Positions 1 to 6,266 of a DNA stretch of 9,451 nucleotides are shown here, piece by piece. Under the pieces are notes generated by a model. The model was not told the DNA's origin, did not search any database, and was given only the letters and a program-made list of their open reading frames with translations. The stretch lies in NCBI GenBank assembly GCA_947040475.1, contig CAMRBT010000050.1:1-9451 (forward strand), given 5' to 3'. Source of the DNA: an uncultured Brevinema sp. GTDB taxonomy: Bacteria > Spirochaetota > Brevinematia > Brevinematales > Brevinemataceae. The translations under genes were made by a program, and so were the position numbers. Every line of letters begins with the position of its first letter. Position 1 is the first letter of the stretch.

Positions 1-713
1 TTTCGTCTAACGGTCAGACCACCATAAAGATATCCATAAATAGGTATCCAATATTTAACTTCATTTTCTGGGAAATGATCGGCTCTAACACCTTGAGCAA
101 GTTTTTGTATATCAGGATAATCAATATTATTAATATCAACATCATTGATACATTTTAAGAATAATTCGTTAAACATGATAACAGCGAGATCTCTCTTGGG
201 GTGATTCTCTGTGTAGATTTCTGCATACAGATCACCTAATAAAGTGTAAACCCTTGCATCATTCTCATCTTGAAAACGCCCTAAAATAAATTCTAGAGTT
301 TCTACCGCTCTGTCTATCATTTCTGCTTCATAAAAAGCATAAGCTAAAAAAACAAGAATCTCTCTTGAAGCATTGTCTTTTTCTCTACTTGTTTTGGTTA
401 AGAAATCGATGATTTTTTTAAGAACAAAGCTTTTTGTTGCTAAAAAAATAGTTGGTTCTTTAATATTATATTCACAACAAAAATCTACAAAATGTTCCCA
501 CTCCGCAAATAATTTTTGTCCTGAATTCTCATCTTCATACACAAAAAGATCTAGGCGTTTCTGCCAAAACCTGGTAATTTTTAGAACATCATCTCGTAAT
601 TCAATATTCACTGAACCACCATCAATAGAGAAAGCTATTTGCTCTACCTCTGTCCAGCGACCAGCTTTTAAGTGTTGAAGAATATTTTTTTCCTCTTTAG
701 AAAAACCTGACAC
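1..713 (-). CDS. TPR-like protein of unknown function, 3' end outside window
   Basis: An open reading frame of 237 codons plus two bases runs without a stop from a GTG at 711-713 to the left edge, so the C-terminal part is missing. The GTG is chosen because AAGGGG (722-727) lies 8 bases upstream and a strong promoter precedes it; the first in-frame ATG comes only around residue 132. The product is soluble in appearance, with no signal peptide or membrane segment. Residues 1-100 are rich in aromatic and charged residues (for example ITRFWQKRLDLF). Residues about 119-147 (with LAYAFYEAEMIDRAVETLEF) and 154-187 (with LLGDLYAEIY) have the spacing of helical TPR-like repeats, which usually mediate protein-protein contacts. 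It resembles the conserved hypothetical TPR proteins of spirochaetes, but this is recognition by pattern only and no function is assigned. It is separated from the upstream transglycosylase gene by a terminator and its own promoter. Confidence 0.8.
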   Translation of the reverse strand, partial: MSGFSKEEKNILQHLKAGRWTEVEQIAFSIDGGSVNIELRDDVLKITRFWQKRLDLFVYEDENSGQKLFAEWEHFVDFCCEYNIKEPTIFLATKSFVLKKIIDFLTKTSREKDNASREILVFLAYAFYEAEMIDRAVETLEFILGRFQDENDARVYTLLGDLYAEIYTENHPKRDLAVIMFNELFLKCINDVDINNIDYPDIQKLAQGVRADHFPENEVKYWIPIYGYLYGGLTVRR

Positions 714-721
714 TAGCTGTG

Positions 722-727
722 CCCCTT
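722..727 (-). promoter_or_regulatory. Ribosome binding site that decides the GTG start of the TPR-like gene
   Basis: On the minus strand AAGGGG is followed by 8 bases and then GTG at 711-713. There is no in-frame ATG nearby, so this Shine-Dalgarno match is the main reason for accepting the GTG start. Confidence 0.65.
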
Positions 728-750
728 AATGAATGATTTACACATTATAT

Positions 751-779
751 ATTATACCATTTTTTCGATAAAAGATCAA
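751..779 (-). promoter_or_regulatory. Sigma70-type promoter of the TPR-like gene
   Basis: The minus strand has TTGATC (774-779, 4 of 6 to the -35 consensus), a 17-base spacer and a perfect TATAAT (751-756). Transcription would begin near 744, giving a leader of about 30 bases that contains the AAGGGG site. It sits just after the terminator of the upstream gene, which supports an independent transcription unit. Confidence 0.75.
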
Positions 780-792
780 GATTATTTTTATA

Positions 793-834
793 AATAAAAA
801 ACACACTTATGAATCCTATCTCATAAGTGTGTTT
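793..834 (-). terminator. Intrinsic terminator of the lytic transglycosylase gene
   Basis: A perfect 14-bp inverted repeat (799-812 paired with 821-834) encloses an 8-base loop. On the minus strand it is followed directly by a T-rich run (TTTTTTATTT). It begins 15 bases after the stop codon of the transglycosylase gene at 849-851, as expected for a rho-independent terminator. Confidence 0.85.
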
Positions 835-848
835 ATTTGTTGTTATTA

Positions 849-3245
849 CTAAGAAGCTACCGCATAAAGTTGTATTGTATCGTTATTATAAATATAAGAA
901 TATCTTGTATAACTCTCTACCACTTTTTTTACATAATTGCGTGTTTCTTGTTTAGGGTGTATTTCCATCAACTCCAAATCTGTATGTGGTTGATATTGTT
1001 TTACCAAATTTCTCACGAATGTCGGCCCACTATTGTAGGCGGCTATAGCTGGTAAAAATCCCATTCTTTGAATATTATCATACATATATACAGACCCTAA
1101 ATAAATATTAATAGAGGGAGTATATAAAGAATAGTCTTGCATTTTAGGTAAATATTTGTCTACTAACCATTGCCCTGTAACAGGCATAATCTGCATTAGC
1201 CCTCTTGCTCCTGCACTAGATTTTGCTTTTTCTTTGTAGAAACTTTCTGTTCTCATCACAGAATAAAGTAAATAGGCATCCATTTTTTTGTCACTTTTTT
1301 CAAAGGCATCTACAAAATGTTCTTGATAAGGGGTAGGAAAATAAATCCTCAGAGCATCTTTACCAACAACATAACTATTTCTTTTTGGAAAAATAGTACT
1401 TCTCTGTTCTACTAAATTCATTAAGGCTGAAATATTGTCTATTTTTTGATAATATTTAGAAAGTAATACATCTTGTCCATAAACACTTTTAATCCCACCG
1501 TGGTATGCTAGCTGTCTTACATTATTTATAAGTCCTAATTCAAGGTGAGCATTTATTAAAAATTCTTTGGAAGAATTTAAGCTTGTTTTAATATCAGGAA
1601 AGATTAATCCTTCTTGTAAAAAAATCTTTTCTGCCTGCCATTTAGAAGAGCGATTTCCCATATAATATAATACATGAGCATAAGCCAATAAAGAATTTTT
1701 ATCAAAATCACTTTGTTTTTTTAATTCAGAAAAATATTGGTTAGAGGCAAAAGGGACAACATCAAAAATATATTTTAGTTTTTTCTGTGCAAGTATTCCA
1801 TAATAAGATTCTGGCGCAACAGCTAAAATAGCCCCCAATAAAGGAATAGCATCGTTGGTGTTTCCTTGTTTGAGGAGAGCGTAAGATTCCCAAAAATTAA
1901 TATAAGGGGAAACATTGTCTGATCCCATTTTTTCACGCATTTGTCGAGAAGAGTTAATAAGGACATCATATTTTTTATAAGCAAGAAAATTCCTAAAAGA
2001 TCTCTCAGCATTTTTTTCTAAATATTCTGGTTCTACAGCACCATTTAAATACTCATTAATCAAACTTTCTGCCCTTGGCACATTATAAGGAGATCCAGCT
2101 TCTCCTCTATAAGCATAGAGTCTTTGATGATATTGTCTTCCTCTATTTTTGGCGACTAGTCTATCTTGGTAAAAAACAACATATTGTTTATAAGCATCAG
2201 ATCTGCTTTGATACATTTTAATAGAGTCCAAAAGATCTCTTTCATAGCGTCCTAATTTTTGCCCCCAAGAAAGGAGCGTATCATAATCAACAGAGTGTGT
2301 TTTTATAACAACTCTCATCAAAAAAAGTGCCGTATCTAATCTTTCATTATACAATAAAAAATTAATAGAATTTTTAAGAGAGTCCTCTGATAAATTATCT
2401 TGAATATTATTAAGTAAGCGATCATTAAAACGATTATATTCAAAAGAAGATTGAGGAGCTAAAACAATATTTTCTAATAAATAATCTGACTCTTCTGCAC
2501 TATTATTTTTTTTGAGAGATTCTGCTACTATTTCTCCATAAGCATTCATTTCAGAACTTAAAAATGAAGTGTTAGTTTTTATAAAAGTATCAATTTTTTG
2601 TTTATCTCTTTCTGCGTAGGCAAAAGAAATAAACATTCTTGTAGCATCTTCTCTAATACTAGGGATTTGAGAAGTCATCATTAATTGTTGAATCCCTTGT
2701 TCTGCTCTATTTGTAATCCCTAAACGATATCGAAGAGCACTTTTCATTAAATCTCTTTGCCCTGTAAGAAATTCTGTATTAACTTCCATTTTGTTTAAGC
2801 GTGCTAACAGTTTTCTATAAAGAGCTACTTTTTGTGAAATTTCTGAGGGACTGCTATTGTAAAGAGCCATAATGTTTTGGAATTCATTGAGCATTAATGA
2901 GCTTTCCCCGTCTAGTAAATCTTTGTTGTTTATGATTTTTGCAGTATCTAATTCTTCTGTGATTGTATTTGTAGAATTTTCTGCTTCGCTGATAATAGTG
3001 AGGTTATTACTATTAATTGCGGTTTCTGAGTTAGTAGTGATGATATTGGGAGTGTTGATTTCTGATTCTAGATTATTAGTGGTAGTGTTAGATGTGTTGA
3101 TTTCTGTTTGTGAAATCATACTATTTGAGGTGATTGTAGTATCTTGAGCTATGTCAAATTCTACGTCAGGTAATGCTTGTGCCGAACTTAAAACTATCAT
3201 TAAATATAACACTAGTGTGAGATATTTTTTGGGGAATCGTACCAT
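849..3245 (-). CDS. slt: Exported soluble lytic murein transglycosylase (Slt70 type, GH23)
   Basis: The 798-residue product should cleave the MurNAc-GlcNAc bond of peptidoglycan in the periplasm, forming 1,6-anhydro ends. Residues 1-24 look like a signal peptide: basic N-end (VRFPKK), hydrophobic core, and likely cleavage after SAQA. Residues 45-100 are a Asn/Thr/Glu-rich tandem repeat. Residues about 115-640 are helical and would form the Slt70 superhelix. The catalytic lysozyme-like domain covers about 655-785: the likely catalytic Glu667 in MRTESFY, GARGLMQIMP at 679-688, AAYNSGP at 735-741 and ETRNYVKKV at 767-775, all landmarks of family 1 transglycosylases. E. coli Slt70 is about 645 residues, so this one is longer, mainly at the N-terminal side. 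AAGGAA lies about 8 bases before the ATG. It has its own putative promoter and terminator and is not part of the flagellar cluster, although such enzymes can open the cell wall for envelope machines. Confidence 0.93.
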   Translation of the reverse strand: MVRFPKKYLTLVLYLMIVLSSAQALPDVEFDIAQDTTITSNSMISQTEINTSNTTTNNLESEINTPNIITTNSETAINSNNLTIISEAENSTNTITEELDTAKIINNKDLLDGESSLMLNEFQNIMALYNSSPSEISQKVALYRKLLARLNKMEVNTEFLTGQRDLMKSALRYRLGITNRAEQGIQQLMMTSQIPSIREDATRMFISFAYAERDKQKIDTFIKTNTSFLSSEMNAYGEIVAESLKKNNSAEESDYLLENIVLAPQSSFEYNRFNDRLLNNIQDNLSEDSLKNSINFLLYNERLDTALFLMRVVIKTHSVDYDTLLSWGQKLGRYERDLLDSIKMYQSRSDAYKQYVVFYQDRLVAKNRGRQYHQRLYAYRGEAGSPYNVPRAESLINEYLNGAVEPEYLEKNAERSFRNFLAYKKYDVLINSSRQMREKMGSDNVSPYINFWESYALLKQGNTNDAIPLLGAILAVAPESYYGILAQKKLKYIFDVVPFASNQYFSELKKQSDFDKNSLLAYAHVLYYMGNRSSKWQAEKIFLQEGLIFPDIKTSLNSSKEFLINAHLELGLINNVRQLAYHGGIKSVYGQDVLLSKYYQKIDNISALMNLVEQRSTIFPKRNSYVVGKDALRIYFPTPYQEHFVDAFEKSDKKMDAYLLYSVMRTESFYKEKAKSSAGARGLMQIMPVTGQWLVDKYLPKMQDYSLYTPSINIYLGSVYMYDNIQRMGFLPAIAAYNSGPTFVRNLVKQYQPHTDLELMEIHPKQETRNYVKKVVESYTRYSYIYNNDTIQLYAVAS
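2946..3113 (-). repeat. Degenerate 42-bp (14-residue) tandem repeat, about four copies, in slt
   Basis: Residues 45-58, 59-72, 73-86 and 87-100 of the transglycosylase align with period 14. The copies begin SQTEINTSNTTTNN, LESEINTPNIITTN, SETAINSNNLTIIS and EAENSTNTITEELD. The common pattern is roughly xxxEINTxNxxTTN. At DNA level a 13-base string occurs exactly at 3052-3064 and again at 3094-3106, 42 bases apart. The region sits between signal peptide and folded enzyme and is probably a flexible linker. Confidence 0.75.
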
Positions 3246-3275
3246 TCTTTATATTCCTTTTTTTTAATTAGTTTA

Positions 3276-3304
3276 ATAATACTACAAAAAAAAGAATTTA
3301 GCAA
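3276..3304 (-). promoter_or_regulatory. Putative sigma70-type promoter of slt
   Basis: The minus strand carries TTGCTA (3299-3304, 4 of 6), a 17-base spacer and TATTAT (3276-3281, 5 of 6). It lies between the trxB terminator and the slt start, leaving a leader of roughly 25 bases. The surroundings are very AT-rich, so a chance match is possible. Confidence 0.5.
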
Positions 3305-3313
3305 GAAAAATTC

Positions 3314-3355
3314 CAGAAAAAAACAGTCCTATTACTTAAGTTATAGGACTGTTTT
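3314..3355 (-). terminator. Intrinsic terminator of trxB
   Basis: AACAGTCCTAT-type arms form a 13-bp perfect stem (3320-3332 with 3343-3355) around a 10-base loop. On the minus strand it is followed by a run of seven T. It starts about 20 bases after the trxB stop at 3375-3377. The other strand is also T-rich after the stem, but no plus-strand gene exists here to use it. Confidence 0.85.
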
Positions 3356-3374
3356 GTATTTTGTTTTTGTTTTT

Positions 3375-4301
3375 TTATAATTTACTGAGATAATGAACAA
3401 TACTATAAGAAGCTTTTGCCCCATCTCCACAAGCAATAATAACTTGTTTATGAGTACCTGAACAACAGTCTCCAGCAGCAAATAAACCATCTTTGTTGAT
3501 TCTGTTTTCTGAATCGACAGGAATAAATCCGCTTTTGTCTGTATATTGAGGATCAAGAAAACTTGTATTAGCATCCAATCCTACATATAAAAAAACACCA
3601 TCAATAGCTAATTCAGAAATAGCATTTGTTTTTACATTTTTAATGATACATTTATTTAATTTCATATCACCAGCAAACTCTTCTACGACGGTATCGGTAA
3701 GAAGTTTGATTTTTGGGTGATTTTTAACTTTATCTTGTACAAAAGGATCTGCTCTAAATTCATCACGTCTATGAATAATATAAACTTCTGCAGCAATATC
3801 TGCTAAATAAATAGATTCTTCAAGGGCAGAATTACCGCCACCTATCACTGCAACGATTTTATTTTTGTAAAAATTACCATCACATACAGCACAAGTACCT
3901 ATACCTCTTCCAAAAAACTTATCTTCACCTTTTGCCCCAAGACGTTTGGAGGTTGTTCCTGTAGTAATCAAAACAGTTTTTGCTTGAAAAGAGTTTTTTG
4001 CTCCAGAAGTAATAGTATAAATTTTTGTAGTAGCATCTTGAGCAATAGATTCTACACTATCATATTCAAAAGCTACATCATAATGTTCTACTTGTTGACG
4101 CATTTTATCTGCCAAGTCCATCCCATTAATTCCTTCGGTAAATCCAGGATAATTCTCTATACTATGGGTTAAAGCGGCTTGACCACCTGCTGCTAATTTT
4201 TCAAAAAGCAACACTGATTTTCCAGCTCTAGCCATATAAAGAGCTGCTGTCATTCCAGCAGGTCCTGCTCCAATAATAATTAAATCTTTAATTTCACTCA
4301 T
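3375..4301 (-). CDS. trxB: Thioredoxin reductase (NADPH, FAD-dependent)
   Basis: This cytoplasmic flavoenzyme reduces thioredoxin with NADPH and supplies electrons for disulfide reduction and peroxide defence. Numbering below is from the longer start at 4313 (312 residues). Visible motifs are the FAD dinucleotide fold GAGPAG (15-20), the redox centre CAVCDG with Cys141 and Cys144, the NADPH fold GGGNSALEE (158-166), the NADPH-phosphate contact HRRDEFRA (181-188), and the C-terminal FAD motif FAAGD (278-282) ending in GDGAKAS. Length is normal for the low-molecular-weight bacterial family. I prefer the ATG at 4299-4301 (MSEIKDL, 308 residues): the only Shine-Dalgarno match, AGAGGA at 4313-4318, overlaps the ATG at 4311-4313 and cannot serve it. 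Odd point: the FAD motif is followed by two adjacent cysteines (283-284), where I expect Val or Cys then Arg. Own promoter and terminator; not evidently coupled to motB. Confidence 0.95.
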   Translation of the reverse strand: MSEIKDLIIIGAGPAGMTAALYMARAGKSVLLFEKLAAGGQAALTHSIENYPGFTEGINGMDLADKMRQQVEHYDVAFEYDSVESIAQDATTKIYTITSGAKNSFQAKTVLITTGTTSKRLGAKGEDKFFGRGIGTCAVCDGNFYKNKIVAVIGGGNSALEESIYLADIAAEVYIIHRRDEFRADPFVQDKVKNHPKIKLLTDTVVEEFAGDMKLNKCIIKNVKTNAISELAIDGVFLYVGLDANTSFLDPQYTDKSGFIPVDSENRINKDGLFAAGDCCSGTHKQVIIACGDGAKASYSIVHYLSKL

Positions 4302-4312
4302 AATATAGACCA

Positions 4313-4318
4313 TCCTCT
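4313..4318 (-). promoter_or_regulatory. Ribosome binding site that decides the trxB start
   Basis: AGAGGA on the minus strand is 11 bases before the ATG at 4299-4301. It overlaps the alternative upstream ATG at 4311-4313, which has no other Shine-Dalgarno match, so the shorter protein beginning MSEIK is favoured. The spacing is somewhat long, so the case is not closed. Confidence 0.55.
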
Positions 4319-4338
4319 AAAACGTATTATCTACTTAT

Positions 4339-4368
4339 AGTATACTCCGTTTTATCTATCTATGTCAA
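4339..4368 (-). promoter_or_regulatory. Strong sigma70-type promoter of trxB
   Basis: The minus strand has a perfect TTGACA (4363-4368), an 18-base spacer and TATACT (4339-4344, 5 of 6). The start site would be near 4332, giving a leader of about 30 bases. It lies in the 111-base gap after motB, so trxB can be expressed independently of the flagellar genes. Confidence 0.75.
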
Positions 4369-4412
4369 CTCTTCATAAATTTATTCGTGTTAATTGCATA
4401 TTATATAATTAA

Positions 4413-5159
4413 TTATCTGTCTCTATCAACGGTGACATAAATTTCTACACGTCTATTATATGCTCTTCCTTCTGGTGTTGCATTAGATTCTAGTGGTTCG
4501 TATTCAGCTCTGCCTTCTACAAAAAATCTCTCAGGAGCTAAACCAAAATCTACCAAATAACGAACTACTGTTGCAGATCTTCCTGCAGATAATTCCCAGT
4601 TTGTAGGATAACGCACTGCAAGATTGGAGGTGGGAGGGATTGCACCAGCATCTGTATGTCCTATCACTTCTAATCTACTACCATCATAACCTTGTTTTAA
4701 AGATCCCGCTAGTTTTCTCAAAATATCTACACCTTCATTATAATCAATAGTAGCAGAAGATGGTTTGAAAAAGAAATCACTAGCAAGGGTGATTTTATAA
4801 CCCTTTGTAGTTTCGTCTATTCTTACTTTTTGAGATTTTATTTCGGGTTTGAACAAATCAGAAACTTGTTGAATATGTCTAGCAAGCCCCTTTCCTTGTG
4901 TAGAAGATGGTAGACTTTCTACAGTAGCACCCATTTCTGCAAGTACACCAGGAGAAAGCGTATTCCCACCATCAAGATTCCCTAAACTACCATCAAAAGC
5001 TGATAGAATAAGTTGTACTTGTTGACCCTCTGGAACTTGTGTTCCCATAAGAGCAATGAAAAATGTAAGTAGTAATGTTACCATGTCCCCATAAGTCGCC
5101 ATCCAAGCCGGAGCTCCTTCAGGGGGACATTTAGGACACTTTTTTTCGCCATCTGCCAT
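4413..5159 (-). CDS. motB: Flagellar stator protein MotB
   Basis: MotB pairs with MotA to form the ion-conducting stator and anchors it to peptidoglycan. The 248-residue product has a short cytoplasmic N-end with CPKCPPEGAP, then one membrane span at about 21-40 containing the proton-binding Asp25 in TYGDMVTLLL. A periplasmic linker follows, and an OmpA-like peptidoglycan-binding domain covers about 125-245, with GHTD (167-170), NWELSAGRSATVVRYL (187-202) and NRRVEI (235-240). All core motifs are present, so it should be functional. The start is supported by AGAGG (5166-5170) 6 bases before the ATG. It follows motA by 24 bases. It is the last flagellar gene here; no convincing intrinsic terminator is seen after its stop, only a weak 6-bp AT stem. 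Confidence 0.96.
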   Translation of the reverse strand: MADGEKKCPKCPPEGAPAWMATYGDMVTLLLTFFIALMGTQVPEGQQVQLILSAFDGSLGNLDGGNTLSPGVLAEMGATVESLPSSTQGKGLARHIQQVSDLFKPEIKSQKVRIDETTKGYKITLASDFFFKPSSATIDYNEGVDILRKLAGSLKQGYDGSRLEVIGHTDAGAIPPTSNLAVRYPTNWELSAGRSATVVRYLVDFGLAPERFFVEGRAEYEPLESNATPEGRAYNRRVEIYVTVDRDR

Positions 5160-5183
5160 ATTACGCCTCTTTAATCATTTAGC

Positions 5184-5957
5184 TTATTCTTCTTGACTAT
5201 CTCCACGTCTTTCAGTAGCACCTAAGAATGAGTTTAATCGTTCTCGAAGAATCGCAGGGTTATCACCAGCTTGTATAGAGAGAACTCCTTCAAGAATAAT
5301 TTCTTTCATGAGTACTTCTCCAGCATTATAAACATTTAATTTCGCTGCAACAGGGATACATATCCAGTTTGCAAGAATAGATCCGTACAAAGTTGTAACC
5401 AAAGCGACAGCCATACCAGCACCTAAGGCAGCAGTATCAGAAAGGTTACCAAGCAAAGCAACGAGTCCCACCAGTGTTCCTATCATCCCAAAAGCTGGGC
5501 CATAAGCACCCCAGTCTACAAATAATTGTGCATAACCTTGGTGTCTAACATCCAATTTATCTAATTCATTATACATAATTCTTTTTACTACTTCAGGGTC
5601 TGTTCCATCCACAACAAGACGTATTGCTTTTTGTAAAAATGGATCTGGAATTTCAGCAACATCATCTTCTAAGGAAAGAACACCTTCTTTACGAGCTTTT
5701 TCTCCAAAAGTTAATAAGGTATCTATTAATGATCCAACTTCATTTGAAGGTTCTTTCATTGCTAATTGAAACAATGAACCCAGCTTCATACTACTAGCCC
5801 AAGGGTTAGCCATCATAGTTGCTCCAACAGATCCGCCAATAGTAATAAAAATTGAAGTTAAATCGTAATACGGCATCAGAGATCCGGCAGAGATAAACAT
5901 TCCACCAAACATCAAGAGAAAACATAATACAAAACCTACTATCGATCCTTTTTCCAT
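5184..5957 (-). CDS. motA: Flagellar stator protein MotA
   Basis: MotA is the inner-membrane stator subunit that converts ion flow into torque on the rotor. The 257-residue product has four hydrophobic segments: about 5-24, 33-50, 150-172 and 177-203. The cytoplasmic loop carries the KARKEGVLSLE motif (87-97) with Arg89 and Glu97, which correspond to the charged residues that contact FliG. The conserved prolines are visible as Pro154 in AYGPAFG and Pro202 in ICIPVAAKL. The ATG is 3 bases after the flbD stop and its Shine-Dalgarno sequence (AGAGGGG, 5964-5970) lies inside the flbD end, so translation of flbD and motA is probably coupled. motB follows after 24 bases. Nothing essential appears to be missing. 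Confidence 0.97.
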   Translation of the reverse strand: MEKGSIVGFVLCFLLMFGGMFISAGSLMPYYDLTSIFITIGGSVGATMMANPWASSMKLGSLFQLAMKEPSNEVGSLIDTLLTFGEKARKEGVLSLEDDVAEIPDPFLQKAIRLVVDGTDPEVVKRIMYNELDKLDVRHQGYAQLFVDWGAYGPAFGMIGTLVGLVALLGNLSDTAALGAGMAVALVTTLYGSILANWICIPVAAKLNVYNAGEVLMKEIILEGVLSIQAGDNPAILRERLNSFLGATERRGDSQEE

Positions 5958-5960
5958 GGT

Positions 5961-6215
5961 TTACCCCTCTTTTTCTTCAGTAGTAATTTGAGATGTTTTT
6001 TTGTCTACCATTCCTTTAGAATGGATAATAGCTTTATAAATACTACCTGCTAGAAAGTTTGAAAATTTCTTTTCTATTTCTGCTGATTTTTCTTTTACTA
6101 AATATTTTTTTCCAGAATTCATGATAATAATAGTATCCGGAGTGCTTTCCATCATTTCTATTTGATAAGGGTTTATACTTATCTTTGAATCATTCAAACG
6201 TGTTAATTCTACCAT
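5961..6215 (-). CDS. flbD: FlbD family flagellar protein (SwrD-like)
   Basis: This 84-residue cytoplasmic protein belongs to the small FlbD family found between flgE and motA in spirochaetes and many Firmicutes. Family hallmarks visible are VELTRLND (2-9), NPYQIEMME (15-23), STPDTIIIMNSGKKYLVKE (24-42) and a charged tail. The Bacillus homologue SwrD is reported to raise flagellar motor power, and the tight coupling to motA (3-base gap) agrees with a stator-related role; that transfer is inference. AGGAA (6223-6227) lies about 7 bases before the ATG. The 51-base gap to flgE upstream holds an ATA trinucleotide run. It should not be confused with the unrelated Caulobacter regulator of the same name. 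Confidence 0.9.
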   Translation of the reverse strand: MVELTRLNDSKISINPYQIEMMESTPDTIIIMNSGKKYLVKEKSAEIEKKFSNFLAGSIYKAIIHSKGMVDKKTSQITTEEKEG

Positions 6216-6234
6216 TTTTTATTCCTAGTATAAT

Positions 6235-6248
6235 ATAATAATAATAAT
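6235..6248. repeat. ATA trinucleotide run between flgE and flbD
   Basis: The plus strand reads ATAATAATAATAAT, more than four units of ATA, just upstream of the flbD ribosome binding site. In this AT-rich DNA it may be chance, but such short runs can change length by slippage. Any change would alter the spacing between flgE and flbD, not a reading frame. Confidence 0.5.
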
Positions 6249-6266
6249 TATCTTATATAAAATTTA

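Noticed and set aside
373..678. Plus-strand open frame of 101 codons
   Set aside because: It lies antisense to the TPR-like gene, whose frame is open over the full 713 bases with promoter and ribosome binding site. The plus-strand product has no recognisable domain.
2872..3147. Plus-strand open frame rich in Leu, Ile and Val, membrane-like in appearance
   Set aside because: It is antisense to the low-complexity repeat part of slt; Asn/Thr/Asp-rich codons read backwards give hydrophobic residues. No ribosome binding site or promoter supports it.
4302..4313. Longer trxB start at 4311-4313
   Set aside because: Its only candidate Shine-Dalgarno sequence overlaps the ATG itself, and the extra residues (MVYI) precede the usual N-end of the FAD fold.
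4380..4412. Possible terminator after motB
   Set aside because: Only a 6-bp A/T stem with an 11-base loop is visible and there is no following T-run. I do not call it a terminator; read-through into trxB or a factor-dependent stop remains possible.
6223..6266. Internal promoter between flgE and flbD suggested by TATACT
   Set aside because: There is no -35 match at proper spacing and transcription would start at or after the ribosome binding site of flbD.
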